Source: Anthonomus grandis grandis (Eukaryota > Arthropoda > Insecta > Coleoptera > Curculionidae). From it: a stretch of DNA of 64,000 bases. The notes beneath the pieces were generated by a model that did not search any database, was not told the origin of the DNA, and was given only the letters and a program-made list of their open reading frames with translations. The position numbers and the translations under genes were made by a program. Where the stretch lies: assembly GCF_022605725.1 (NCBI RefSeq), contig NC_065556.1, positions 3,596,001-3,660,000 of the forward strand, read 5' to 3'. Of the stretch, positions 33,171 to 45,500 are shown in pieces. The first letter of the stretch is position 1. Every line of letters starts with the position of its first letter.

Positions 33171-34945
33171 GTTCAAACCAATTTATTTCCAACCCGTGTG
33201 AGTCATACCTACTATCCAACCACAAAAAAATTACTAAGTCCAGACAAGCAAATTTTGTTTTAAAAGATTCAGAGATTTGGTGGCCGCCAGCTTTTAGACA
33301 GTGGAGAAGGTAGTGGGAGAAATTTTAATAAGAGCGCCACTTGATTTAAATATTTTACACCAAATCCTGATATGTTATGATGGTAATATAAGCCCCCCCT
33401 TAATCAAGAAAATGATGACCTATATTTATGCTTGTACCTAGATCCTAAAAGCTGAAAATAATTTGGGAAAAACTCAAATAACAATCCATAGGTCCACCAG
33501 ATTGATATAATCATCCAAGAATTTACATAGTCACTTCCCTTTATATAAAAAAAAATTAAATTCCACTGAGATATTTAAATTTAGATAATCATTCAAAATG
33601 TAATACTGTAGTAATTTTAAATAAATAAAAAATTGAAAAAAGAATCAAGAGTCACTTGAGGTATGCTTAAGGCGAGGAATTAGTAAAAAAAAACAAATCC
33701 GCACTGAACTACTGTTCAAGGGGAAAATCCAAAACGTGATAACGTGTTGTTTACAAGAAGTATATGTTTGGAGCCTAATTCACAATACCTCACTGGCCCC
33801 AAATACCTTTTACAAACCACAGTCAAGTCACATTAATCTAAATAAAACTTTTAAATAGTAAGGTTCGAATTTGAAAGCCTATTAATGGCATGTTGGTGCA
33901 ATAAAACCTATTAACCAGCAACCAACATTATGACTAAATATGTTACTGTTACTTGTAGCAAATAGCCGATCCCTTACAAGGCGATCCAGACTCAATGTCG
34001 AAATCAATTATGTCGATGCTCGACTCAAATGGAAACCCTTAGGTTAATGTTAATAGACTTAGCAAGAACCCCTTAACGTTTTTGTTTTACATAAAAGAAA
34101 ATAAACCCATAAAATTCAAATCAATAAATCAACCCCCAACCCTAAATCAAACCGTTCAATAAGAGAAAAATAAAATAAAATGTGCAAAAACTTGCGTGTC
34201 CTCTAATCTCTTGTGTATTTTGGCTAAGGTAGCTTAACTCGACAGCTCTGGAACCAGTCAGCTACAACCAGGGTAACGACCACATGGGCAAGTCGATTTC
34301 AGGCAAGTTCCAATCCAAAATCGCAGAGCCACAGTAGAATGCTCAGTCCAGGCTGTGTTGAGGCTCCCTTAAGCCGATTGCCAATAGTGTTGGGATGACC
34401 AGAAGAAACCAGAGAATAGGAAGAGACCAGAGAATAGAGGAGAGAATGAGAAAAAGGAGAGGCCTCTAAAATAGAGGACAAAAAAAGTCAGTAAAATAAA
34501 CACACAATCAATTCTATGGCAATTACCAACATGTTGCTACATACCTAAGGTGGTGAGCGAGGCCTAGAGTCTCGTTTTGTGGTTAGAAAATTTCAAAATC
34601 CCATAAATGGTGTGGGAGCAGCCGACCAAATCCAAAAATATCAGGTCAATCCGAAATCCTCTCGGCTACAAATTCCCACTAGACGTTCATCAAATTAAAC
34701 CCCAAAACTTGGGAGGAATATTTTTCCATTCAACCGAATTACCGGCAAGATGAACTTAAATTTTCCTTAAAACCACAAAATGTCGACTGTTCTTTCTGAT
34801 AACGGGATGGCTACAGGCTGGACAAGGAACTGACAACCGACCAGACAATGACAGGTGACACTGGCAGTGAACTTGTCACTCTCTCTCTTCGACACGATCT
34901 GACCCTGCCTCTTGGTGCAAACTACGCGGAGCCTCATTCTATCAA
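33171..34945. other. Intron of melted, unidentified repeat-like sequence
   Basis: No gene is supported. The part from about 34200 to 34945 is distinctly richer in G+C, contains an imperfect repeat of AGACCAGAGAATAG, and resembles in composition the stretch after 37856. The two may be halves of one element split by the foldback at 34946-37855; this is inference from composition only. Confidence 0.3.
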
Positions 34946-35792
34946 AATAGAAATTCCGGTAATTCTGCAGTTTAGCGGCTTTTGTTAAAACTAACGAAAA
35001 ATGGTCGGACTTTTCGTAAAATGGGTGGATTTGGATATATATTTTTCACTAAGAGTGGCGGAAAGCCAAATTTTATCACGAAGAGGGTATTATCACGCAC
35101 TAAATCACTCACTATGGGACATGAATAGAATAACGTCATTAGAATAACCCTGTATTTGATTAGTTTTGTCAACAAATAGGTGACAACTAAGGTGAGGTTA
35201 GGTGTGGTGTTGCCAGTTCTGTCGTCTACTGCGTTTTGTCACTCTGCAGTTTCAGCCTTGTTCCCAGTGTGGCTGACTCATGACATGAGTGCCTTCTCTA
35301 AAGTGCTGAATTCACTCTATATTTTTTAGTCACGTGAAATGTTAGGTATTATGCGTAAAATAAATTCACAAAAACTGTTTTTACATTTTCTTGTAACTAA
35401 ATCTGTTATTTTCGTGCAACAAACATACCGAAGACTCCCATAATGTATTATTATTTTGGTAATTTTTTACGCGCAGTTTAGCGGCTTCAAATTTGGCGTA
35501 TTTTCATCGGTTTTCTTTTTTAAATAGCTTAATTTTATCTGGAAAAAAATAATAAAGTGTTGGAAGGTGTATTTTGCAAATAGTTTCTTTATAAACAATG
35601 TGAAGTACTCACAAATAGAGGTAAACTGATTTATTTCAATTTTTTGCTGTTTTTTTTTGCATAAATTCAATGACAGTCGCTATCTGTCAAATGGGTTGTC
35701 GACTCTGGAAGTATGTGTGCAGTGTTTTGGTTTGTTCCGTTTCTCTATTACCGCGAGGGGAACATAAGGCGCTGCGCACAGACCATAGATAT

Positions 35793-35816
35793 ACCCAACC
35801 CAACTCAACCCAACCC
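35793..35816. repeat. AACCC-type short repeat, left of the R1 fragment
   Basis: CCCAACCCAACTCAACCCAA and onward, abutting the 20-base T run that is the poly(A) tail of the minus-strand R1-type element. Confidence 0.85.
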
Positions 35817-37098
35817 TTTTTTTTTTTTTTTTTTTTAAGAGGTTTAGGAAATCTGCATGCAGATCCCCCAGACATTGTTGTTCGGGCGTCTGGGGGAGTG
35901 TGGGAATGGGGGGCTACCCCGACCCACTAAAACCCTTTCCTCTTCATCTCCGGAATCCGCCGTGAGGCATTTCTTCGGAGTTTTTTTTTGGTCCATCTTT
36001 TATCCTTCTTCCTGTCTAGCATTTTCTTCTCTCTCTTTTTCTACCATAATCTCCCTCAGCATATCAGTTATCGCATTCCATTTTTCTTCACTCTCTAGTA
36101 GAATTGAGTTGATATTTTCTATGGTAATGGTTTTTCCGCATACCAAACTTGCTCTTGCCCTTATCTCACTGAATCTGGTGCATTCGAAGCATATGTGTTT
36201 TGGTGTATCTTGTTCGAAACAGAAGAAACAAAAATCATTCTCCTTTTTGCGTATTTTCAGCAAATATGTCCCAAAAACTCTATGTCCAGTCATGGCCTGC
36301 ATAACATGGTAATCGACATGTCCCCACTTGCGTGAAGACCAGGCTTTTAGGTCCCTAACTAAAGTCTTTGCCCACCCGTTATATTGTTCCCATGAGCTTT
36401 GCCACTTCCTGAAAAGTTCCTCTCGGATTTCTCCACTTTGTTCCTTTCCTCTTTTTTGGATTTCCATCCTTTCAAAAACTGACAAGCTTATGGGTGGTAT
36501 CCCTGCTATCGCCAGAACCGCGTCAGTACTCACTGTTCGATAGGCAGAAGTGATCATGATTGATAACCTTCTATTTACCGATTCTAACATGTTTCCATAT
36601 TTTTTCATTTTCATAGCGTTCCCCCGCATACAGAATTGCAGAGATTTCCGTTGTCCTGAGAAGTAACCTTTTCAAGGTTTTGGGGCCACCTGTCTTAGTC
36701 ATGAGACCTGTTAGCAGATTTGTCATATTGTTGGCCTTTTCAGTGATTTTACGAATGTGGGTTTTCATTTTCAAGTCTTTATCCAAGAAAACCTCCAAAT
36801 ATTTTGCACACATCGTACTATTAATAATTGTTTCTTCGATTTGAATTGATATATTCTGGACTTTTCTCCGGCCTTCAATAACCACGATCTCTGTCTTGCT
36901 TGCTTCCACCATGAGTCCCATATCGTACAAAAGCGTTATAACCTTATTAACCACGAATTGAGCTTTGTCTTCCAGGTATATTTTATTTGCTGCTTGCACT
37001 ACGATCGCCAAATCATCTGTGTATGCTAACAAATTGACTCAACTCGACCTCTAACCTCAGGATTAAGTCATAGAAGATGTTCCATAAAAGAGAGCCCA
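35817..37098 (-). pseudogene. R1-clade non-LTR retrotransposon, 5'-truncated
   Basis: On the minus strand it begins near 37098 with VLGSLLWNIFYDLILRLE (RT block 4) and shifts frame before the catalytic AYTDDLAIVVQA (about 37028). It continues through the thumb (TMCAKYLEVFLDKDLKM, TTEISAILYAGERYE) and changes frame near 36600. The rest reads MTGHRVFGTYLLKI and CFFCFEQDTPKHICFECTRF, the C-terminal CCHC motif typical of R1-clade ORF2, to a stop near 36000. A 3' UTR and a 20-base A tail follow (T run 35817-35836). Both sides abut AACCC repeats. Confidence 0.83.
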
Positions 37099-37160
37099 GA
37101 ACCCAACCCAACTCAATCCTGGTTGGGTTGGGTTGTGTTTGGATTGGATTGGGTTGGATC
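37099..37160. repeat. AACCC/GGGTT repeat, right of the R1 fragment
   Basis: ACCCAACCCAACTCAATCC, then its inverted form GGTTGGGTTGGGTTG. Together with 35793-35816 it flanks the R1-type fragment. Confidence 0.8.
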
Positions 37161-37855
37161 TTAAATTGCTCAAGCACCGCTCATCAAATTTTGCGTATTT
37201 TTACAATTTTTTTTAAATGGCCTAATTTTACGAAAAAAAAAATAAAAGTGGCGGAATGATACGATATAATTCGCCGCAAACATGTGAATTTTGATAGTTC
37301 TTAAAAAAAAAAAAATTTTGAAAATGATGTACTCCTAAAAATAAATTTTCAATTCAAACAAATTTGTGTTTATTACACGTAATTGACATTTTAACTGATA
37401 TGTAATGAAACTAGTGTATAATGTTATGATTATACACTAGTTTCATTCATCATTTTTTATATGTTATGATAATGAATGACTAAAAAAATACAGAGTGAAT
37501 TCTTCACTTTAGAGAAAGCACTCATGAGTCAGCCAGACTGGAGACAAGGTTTCAGCTGTGTGACAAAACGCAGTAGACGACAGAACTGGCAACACCACAC
37601 CTAACCTCACCTCAGTTGTCACCTATTTGTTGACAAAACTAATGGTATACAAGGTTATTCTAATGATTAATCGCGTACTATAGTGAGTGATTTAGTGCAT
37701 GACACCCTCTTCGTGATAAAATTTGGCTTGCCGCCACTCTTAGTGAAAAATATATATCGAAAACTACCAATTTTGCAAAAAACCCGACCATTTTTCTTTA
37801 ATTTTGACAAAAATCGCTAAACTGCAGAATTACCGAAATTCCGCAATATCACAGC

Positions 37856-38702
37856 AAAATGATACTGCTCGGATACTAAAACATGGAAAACTAACAAAAT
37901 TTTCCCAACGGGACTACGAAATTCCAATTTTCCTCTTACGTCGCTCTGCCTGATTTATGACGCTCCGTCATCCGCCAAATGGAAACCAAACTTTAATGGG
38001 AAACAGCAACGCTGCCAAACCTCCACAACAACAAGTGTGTCAATAGTCATTACTGTCAATCACAGTCACTGTCAATCGGCTAGTAGGGTTAGAAACCAGA
38101 TGTCAAGGCACGTTTATTTACTAAAACTTAACTTGAAGAATTGAAGGGAAATATAGCAAGCAAAACTGGGGAGGCCAATTTCAAATCAATTAGGATACCT
38201 TGCCCAACATGATTCCGCTATAGAAGAAAGTATTTGTAAGTTTTCCTACACTAACGGATCACCATCCAAAAGGTCTTATTTACTCCACTCATAGCGCAAT
38301 CTGTGGCACAACAGCACCCTCTAGAAGTCCCTCCATACCCCAGACATATACCGGCCTCATAGAAACTCTTGACAAATAAATCAAAGGTCAGAAAGTTCCC
38401 AACACCAGGTACATGAATAGGGACTAAGGAAACATAATACAACTAACTCCACCGAGGTGTGCTAACAGGATAGGGTAGGTAAATACATTCCTAAAAATAA
38501 TCAAACCCCAAAAGCCCTAAAAAAATAAATTGCATGACTATCAAACCCCAAATTCCATTTATAAAACTGTAAATCACACAACCCTTTCAAGCCGATACCA
38601 AAACCCATAAACTTTTGCCCGAATTTATATAAATTCCATGTTACATGCTTAGGGCAAAATCTGCATGTAACAATGCAGTATTTTAATATATCTCCTACGC
38701 CA
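37856..38702. other. Intron of melted, unidentified
   Basis: No gene supported. Relatively G+C-rich, possibly the second half of an element split by the foldback. Confidence 0.25.
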
Positions 38703-39140
38703 TTATTGTATATGCCCTTGTGGGACTTTAGCATTAATGTATTTAGAGGAAGTTATGGTTTTACCTATTTTTACAAATTGTTTTCTCCCTGACAAATAAT
38801 TTCTCAACAAACTCAATGGTCCATTTCGAATACCTATTTTTTCTAAGTGGTTACATAAAATGTTATGTGAGACAGTGTCGAAGGCTTTTGAAAGATTCAT
38901 AAAAACCGCGTTTTTTTTTTCTTATTTTCTAAATTAATATTAATGCTATCATATTATACTAAATCATATTTTGCATTTTCAGTATTTTTTTATCTCTAAA
39001 TCCGTATTGCCTATCGTGCAAAATTTTATTTTTGTTCAAAAGGCATTATTCTGGAATATAGACACTTTTCAAATATCTTTGCAAAATTATTTATAACAGA
39101 GATTGGTCTATAATTAGTATTTTTATAGCGGTTATCTGAT
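38703..39140 (-). pseudogene. Non-LTR reverse transcriptase fragment
   Basis: The minus strand reads YKNTNYRPISVINNFAKIFE (about 39127-39068), then HDRQYGFR, and after frame changes MNLSKAFDTVSHNILCNHLE, SLLRNYLSGRKQFVKIG and KVPQGHIQ at 38900-38703. These are RT blocks 1 to 4 of a jockey/CR1-type element. It stops before the catalytic FADD block and carries several frameshifts. Confidence 0.8.
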
Positions 39141-39486
39141 TTGAATCACAAGGGTCACAATTGAAATTTTTAAGTCCAAAGGTAAATCGAATGATGTAAA
39201 AGTTAAATTTATTAAATTTGTTGATATTTTATCTTTCCTTGGAGCTGAATTATTTTTTTAAGATTTTATATGCATTATAAGTTCATTGTTTTGTACTGGG
39301 AATAAAAATAAGGAATTGGGGGGGTTAAGCTTACTTTTCAAATTGTAATATTTATCTCTTCTAATGTCATTTTGAATATTTGTCCCAATATTTATGAAAA
39401 AAATCATTAAATTGCTAATTTTAAGCTCATCAGTAAGATAATGTTATACAGTTATAAAACTTTTCTTATCTTCTAAAAATATTTAG

Positions 39487-39993
39487 CCTGTCCAAGCGAG
39501 GGGTGAAAACCAAAAGTAAATACCGCTTCATACAAACGACATTTGGTATTTACCGAGAAATGTCAAATGACGGCATCGGTTTAACCGCCAGTAACCCTGC
39601 TTAGGAGGAAAGTTATAGCGGTTGACAGCTGACAAATAAAAAAATTCGAAGACGGATTGTATAAACAAACAAAAATTACAGTTTATACAAATAGAATGGA
39701 CTGGCCATCAAAATATACAAAAATGTATTAGGCCCAATATTTTTTAAGAATTGTAAAATCATAAGTGGATTTTGTTCAAATTCCATCCAAACGAATAATG
39801 AAGTTTTAAGAACAACGTCCATGTGCAATACAGTACAGCACCACAGAATAAACATATAAACAAATAAAATAACCGATTGACCGCAATATTAAAACATCCC
39901 ATCCAAGAAATTGCCTTAACCGTGAGGTCATTTGACATTTTGGACAGTAACCGTTGGTTCTTACCAGACTAATACTTGGACAGGTTAATAACT
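39487..39993. repeat. Possible foldback MITE
   Basis: CCTGTCCAAG at 39487 and CTTGGACAGG at about 39983-39992, with inner similarity including AAATGTCAAATGAC in inverted orientation. The flanks do not give a clear target duplication. Confidence 0.4.
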
Positions 39994-40184
39994 GTTTTTA
40001 CCTGTCAAATATTCTAAGTAACTTGAAACTTATAATATCTTAGAATTACCACCAAACACTATATGCTATATTTTTTATTATGATAAAAAGTGATAATGGT
40101 GATTCGTTATTTTCTCGGCAGAGTGTATTTTTTTATTTTATTGTTTATAACATTCGTAAATAAAATTTTAAATCTTATTTTTAG

Positions 40185-40898
40185 GCAAGACACTCCCATG
40201 CTTTAAGTTCCAGAGATGCCCAAGTGGCAAGTTTGAAGCATTGTTGGGACATACTGAAAGCAGAAAACAAAACATTTCTAACCCTCGTCACGAGCGCATT
40301 TCCTTGCTCCAAAGACCAAGAGGCGCTCCTAAGCGAACTGAGACATGCGGGTTACTTCGATGTGTTCCAGGTATGTCCTTCCAGCATAGGAGGCTCCGCT
40401 GACCCTTTAGAGGGCAGCGTAAGTTCCATCGGCGGAATCAAATGGGGCTGTTTCTTATGCGCCCATCCAGAAAAAGCGATGGGATTTTTACGGGGCGACA
40501 CCCAACCGGTCATAGAAGGGCAACTAAAAGAGAAAAAAGGTAAATGGCGACTGTTTCGACGTTGGCGTACACGCTACTTCACCTTATCCGGCGCCCATTT
40601 ATCTTGTAAAGGATCAAGCGGTGGTGAGTCGATCGATGTGCACCAAATCAGATCGGTGCGCGTGTCCAGGGGATCCAGAAATATTCCCAAAGCTTTTGAG
40701 ATATTTACAGAAAATCAAACGTTGATCCTGAAACCCAGTGATGGTAAAAACGCGGAGGAGTGGGTCCAGTGTCTTAGTATTGTGGTGGCGCATTCAAGGG
40801 AATCGGGAAGCCAGGGGGGCAAAGATAATTCTAGGGGAAAGAGCAATAGTTTACCTGCTAGGGGATTGGGGGGCAGCAGAAATCATATTTTACATTAA
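40185..40898 (+). CDS. melt: melted, last exon with PH domain
   Basis: Acceptor CTTATTTTTAG at 40183-40184, then 237 codons to TAA at 40896-40898. The first part (SHALSSRDAQVASLKHCWDI and the HAGYFDVFQ block) precedes a pleckstrin homology domain at about 40503-40794. The domain opens with PVIEGQLKEKKGKWRLFRRW, continues through RYFTLSGAHL and IDVHQIRSVRVSRG, and closes with the C-terminal helix KNAEEWVQCLSIVV carrying the invariant PH tryptophan. PH domains of melted/VEPH1 bind phosphoinositides and place the protein at the plasma membrane. A basic, glycine- and serine-rich tail of about 35 residues follows. All six exons join in frame, so this allele looks functional. Confidence 0.95.
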   Translation, partial: ARHSHALSSRDAQVASLKHCWDILKAENKTFLTLVTSAFPCSKDQEALLSELRHAGYFDVFQVCPSSIGGSADPLEGSVSSIGGIKWGCFLCAHPEKAMGFLRGDTQPVIEGQLKEKKGKWRLFRRWRTRYFTLSGAHLSCKGSSGGESIDVHQIRSVRVSRGSRNIPKAFEIFTENQTLILKPSDGKNAEEWVQCLSIVVAHSRESGSQGGKDNSRGKSNSLPARGLGGSRNHILH

Positions 40899-41349
40899 GA
40901 GCGTTATACCCTTTTTAAAACAATTTAATCTTCAATATCAATGCATTTTATGTACTTAACATAGATTGTATATCGTTCTAGTGTAATTCACAAAGTGCGC
41001 AACTCTTTTTAGCGAGTTAACAATCGGACTTAAATAATTATAACTATCATGGGTTCAAAGTTATGTTCTTTGATATTTTTAGTTACGACTATTAAGTCAG
41101 ATTAAAGAATAATATTTTTAATGTTGCTCAAACAAGTTTTGTCTTTAAATATTATGGATATTCGCTTTTTTTTCTTAAAACTTTATTTTAATTAAGAGAA
41201 AAAATGCAAAATGCGAGAATCAAAATTGAAACTTTTGCAACCTGTATAACGAAAACCCTTTATGCATATCTTTAATTTTTTTTTATATTTTGACGATTAT
41301 TCAATGCAATACAATAACTCTTTATTAAAAATTTTTAAATTTACAAATA
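40899..41349. other. melted 3' UTR and spacer
   Basis: Non-coding AT-rich sequence between the melted stop and the pogo-like element. It presumably includes the 3' UTR. Confidence 0.5.
41101..41106 (+). terminator. melt: Possible polyadenylation signal of melted
   Basis: ATTAAA about 200 bp after the melted stop codon, within the only non-repetitive stretch before the transposon at 41350. Weak evidence, because such hexamers are frequent in this AT-rich sequence. Confidence 0.3.
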
Positions 41350-42535
41350 GGGGAACTATGGACAAAATGACATACAGTTTTCATATTGCTCCATAAAACT
41401 TTAATTTAAACAGTGAAGAAGGTCAAAACATGTAACAAATATCTTTGACACATCAACTTTTCATGTAACAAAATATTTTGCAAATAATTGTAAAGGTATA
41501 AAAAGTTAAAAGCTAAACACTAAAATGTAACAGAAAACCATTTTGGCCATACTAAATGGACAAAATGACATATGTTCTATGGATAAAACGACATACATCA
41601 AAACTACTTTGAATCAGGAACACATAGTTCGCCAATAAACATTTTTGTCTTTTGAGGCACGTCGGCGCAAATAGCATGAGTCCACTGTGAACATCGTAAC
41701 CAGTTCTCACCAGGTTTCGAACGCGAATACAGGTCGTTGCAATATATACAAGGGCAATCGTTTTTGTCAATTTGCGTATCACTTGTGAATGGATCTTCAT
41801 CATCTTTGTCATTCTCATTGTAATCAAATACAGTTCTTGTAACCCTTCTCTTTTTTGCTTCGGAGACGACTTTAGTGTCATTTTTGGCTTTTACCTCCAC
41901 CATATTTGGCGTAGAAGTAAGGACTAAATGAGTTTGTTGCTTCTTTGGTCTTCTCTTTACCTCTGACTAGATTTCCTTGCGGTATAGGTGATAAAACTTC
42001 GAGCGGAACGAGCAAAGCATCTTTAGAGGGTCCAGGCTTCTCTTTATCACGGATTATTTCATCTGGTAGGATAGAAGCAGTTTCATTATTATCAGATCTT
42101 GAGCTTGCTGATATCTCTATGGACATAGGTTCAGGAGTCATTATTGGAACATTTGTTGTCTTTAGCATATGTCAGTGATTCTAATCCTTTGTTACTAGCA
42201 TGACCATCGAGGATGAGGAGAACCTTTTCACTAAGATTAGCCTTTGCATAGGTTTGAAAGTGTTTAAGCCATTTGAAAAATAAATCTGTGGTCATCCAGC
42301 CCAATTCCTGTTCAATTCCAAGAGTGCCAGTTGGAGCTCCATCCAAAAGCTCATTTTTAAAATTTTTCCTCGGGAATATTAATCATGGTGGAATATAAGA
42401 GCCTGTTGCATTCATGCAACAAACAACACTAACATGAGATCCACGCTCAGCACTTGTTAAGCATCCGACTTGCTTCCGACCAGCTGTTGCTAAAATTTTC
42501 TGTGGTCTCTGAACCGTGGACAGACCCGATTCATC

Positions 42536-45500
42536 CTTAGAACATTGAAAGGCTAGAAGTAGCATGCCGTGAAACTATGGGCAGGTTTGTTTGCTTGCAA
42601 CATCTCTGATGCAATGATGCCAAATGCTTATAGAGAAATGGCAAAAATCACTTTATAATATCATAAAAATGTTCAGTTTCCGAAGGCTCAAAACAATACT
42701 ATTGCTCTCCTTTAATAAAATATCAAGCATTTTTTTTTAAATAAATTTGATAAGATACTCTATATCGAAGTCAATATACGTTAAATAAATGAAAATAAAG
42801 TACGAAGAAACGAGAAAACGGTAATGGCATCGCAACGCCGCTCGATCCCATTATTTATGCCACCGATACAAGCACTCTCTACCAGTGACGTCGTCAACAA
42901 ATATTTACCTGTTAAATTTTTATTAATTATTATAGAGTTTGAGTATAAGTAATATTACCATTTATGAGCTATTTATGTATTTTTTTAACGGACTTCGTTA
43001 GAGGAAGGTCTTAATAAAAGGCAGCATTTTTGTCAAAGCATTTTTATGGAAATTAAATGTTTAATTAATATAATATTATAGATTTCTTAATAAATCATGT
43101 TTTAAGACATACATTTTTAACATTTTGCAAAATTTCATTGTTATTGTTATATTGAACAAAACTCAGTTTTACATCACTTACTTTATATCACATAATATAT
43201 ACTTCTATGGTGCTGACTTTTTCAAAGGGACAGTATTGCTTCAGCGGAAAGAGTTAAAACTAAAAGGATGTTTAAATTGTGAAGGAGTTGCAGGTTCTTT
43301 ATAGGTTATAAGATTTTTATTATGAGTATTTAGCCTGTACAATCGTTTTCAGACATTTAACAGTGACCTATATAATACCTAATACCAATTATTATATCAT
43401 ATTAATTTATACTAAAAAACAAAGCTTACCTAAGAATAAAGACTATGTACAATAGCTTAGATTAGATAGTTTATTAGTAGTAATATACAAACAAGTACTT
43501 TTACAAGTCAAATAAAATATGTAGTATGTTGGGCTTTTTCGAAAATCTTGTTATTATTTCTTAAGTATTTTAATAATGACTTGAGACATCTAATTCAATT
43601 TCTTTGGCGCAAATTTGTTTGTTGCAATCTTCGAATTTTATTTTTTTGTTCTTTATTTTTTTTTCCATAATTTGGTGACAAGTGATTTAGCTTTTGAAAC
43701 GGTGGAATCATCAGTGCTTAGGTCCTCAGGATATCATTTTGATTTTACCCTGGAATAATATACATAAAAATATAGCATTACCAAAATTAAAAAGAAAAAA
43801 TTAAAAAAATGTATTATGATAATCCAATTAATCAATAAAATGTATGTTATTATAAAGAATCTTTGTAATATCATACATTTGATTAATTCCATTTAATTAA
43901 ACAAATATAACACAATAAAATACTATATCACTTTTAAATAAGATATATAGATTAGGATGATACATGGCATAAAACTAGTAGTCTATTTTGAGTGTATTTT
44001 TACCTTTTCCTTGGCAGAGTCAGGGAATTTGTAGCAGTTAAACAAAAACGGCTTGGATGAGAAATAGTAATTGTTGACCTAAACCTAGATGGTAACAATT
44101 AATCTCAGATGCAGTTATTATTGATGAATGATCAGATCTGTAATTATACAAAATTTGGTGTATCAAGAATATTAATCTATTTTAATTATCCATACTTGTG
44201 TATATAAGCTTCACTGTTTGTACTATATACCATTTTGGAATCTAAAGAAATTTTTGCACTCTTCAGGAAAACTACCCCTGCAGCTTTGAAGGGTAAATCA
44301 CTTGGTAAATTAACTGAATTATCGGCTGCTGTGTTTTTAACCAGTGCATCAGAAATCCTAGTAAAAAAATAGTTTTACACACATACCTAATTTAATAAGT
44401 ATTAGGTATAAATAAAGCTTATATGAGTAACACTAATACTTTTTGTGACGATTTTTTTATACTAGAAAAATATATTAAAAAAAAAATTACCTTTAAGGTA
44501 GAGCTGATTTTTTTAATAAAGTCTGGCTACTGATAATATTATCTTCCTTATATAAGAAATCACTTCTAAGGATGTGATCTGAACAAACAAATATGTTCTT
44601 TTTAATTGTGTTGATTTCCAATAATGAAATCCATTGTTCCCTTTGGGCTTATGTATATTAGGCAATCTATAATAAGTATTTGATATTTAATCAAAAAGCA
44701 AAAAAATTACAGTAATAAATTAATATGTGGTGCCAATTACTATATATATTATTGTAAATTGCCATATGGTAAAACAAAAAAAAAATTATCGACCAAATTT
44801 TAGGGAAAGACAAAATTAACTTTATACATAGATATCAATATCTAAATAAATTTCAAAATTCTTTAAAGGCAATAAAAATTAGTAATTTCATCTATCTACC
44901 TAATGTCTATATTAAAAAAACATAACTATATGTAGATAGGTACATGGGTATTATGCCTTCTTTCTGCCAAAACAACAAAAAATCCTGTAATAAAACCAGG
45001 GACAAAATTCTAGTTTTATATTTTTTATAGCCTATTGATAGATGAATATGTTCAAAAAAATATTTAGATTTAAAAATATAAATATTTTGGTATTTTACGC
45101 ACACTTTCACATTCAAGTTTTTATTAGGTTTATATCTATAAGATCCCCTATTCTACGTTTATGATGATGGTAACCCCACGATGTGATGTTATGAAAGTAT
45201 CGGTACTTACTTGTGAGAGGATCGGCTTGAATCACCTTTTTATTATGATGCGGCACAAACGACACAAGTTTTTGCCATCCTAGCAATTTAAAAAAACACT
45301 AAAATGTGGCCTTTTTCCTTTTTAAACTAAAAATTAAAGAAAATACACGAATCCCCAAAATAAACAAAAAGCCGTTTGACAGATGACACTACGCGTATGG
45401 CTCAGGCGCTAAAGCTCCGGTGTTGTCGCTTTAAATTTTTTAGAAGCAGTTTTAGGGATAAGAATGCTAATAATTTTGTTTATTTTTTGCTTAAGGATAT

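Larger units (their letters stand above)
34946..37855. mobile_element. 2.9-kb foldback element with long inverted arms
   Basis: The arms at about 34950-35330 and 37490-37845 are inverted copies. Landmarks are GGTAATTCTGCAGTTTAGCG, CACTAAGAGTGGCGG, TTTTGTCAACAAATAGGTGA, CTGTCGTCTACTGCGTTTTG and CTCATGA, all found reversed in the other arm. Inside lie a directly repeated unit (about 35490-35580 and 37180-37265), AACCC repeats and an R1-type retrotransposon fragment. No transposase of its own is seen. The outer ends were not precise enough to define a target duplication. Confidence 0.72.

Noticed and set aside
34299..34481. Minus-strand 60-codon open frame in the G+C-rich patch
   Set aside because: It follows an imperfect short repeat (TCTCTGGTCTC-type), giving repetitive SYSLVSS residues. 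No sign of a gene.
43000..43540. Search for the catalytic region of a P transposase in the left third of the P-like element
   Set aside because: Only AT-rich sequence with short frames was found; no motif could be supported, so the element is called non-autonomous.
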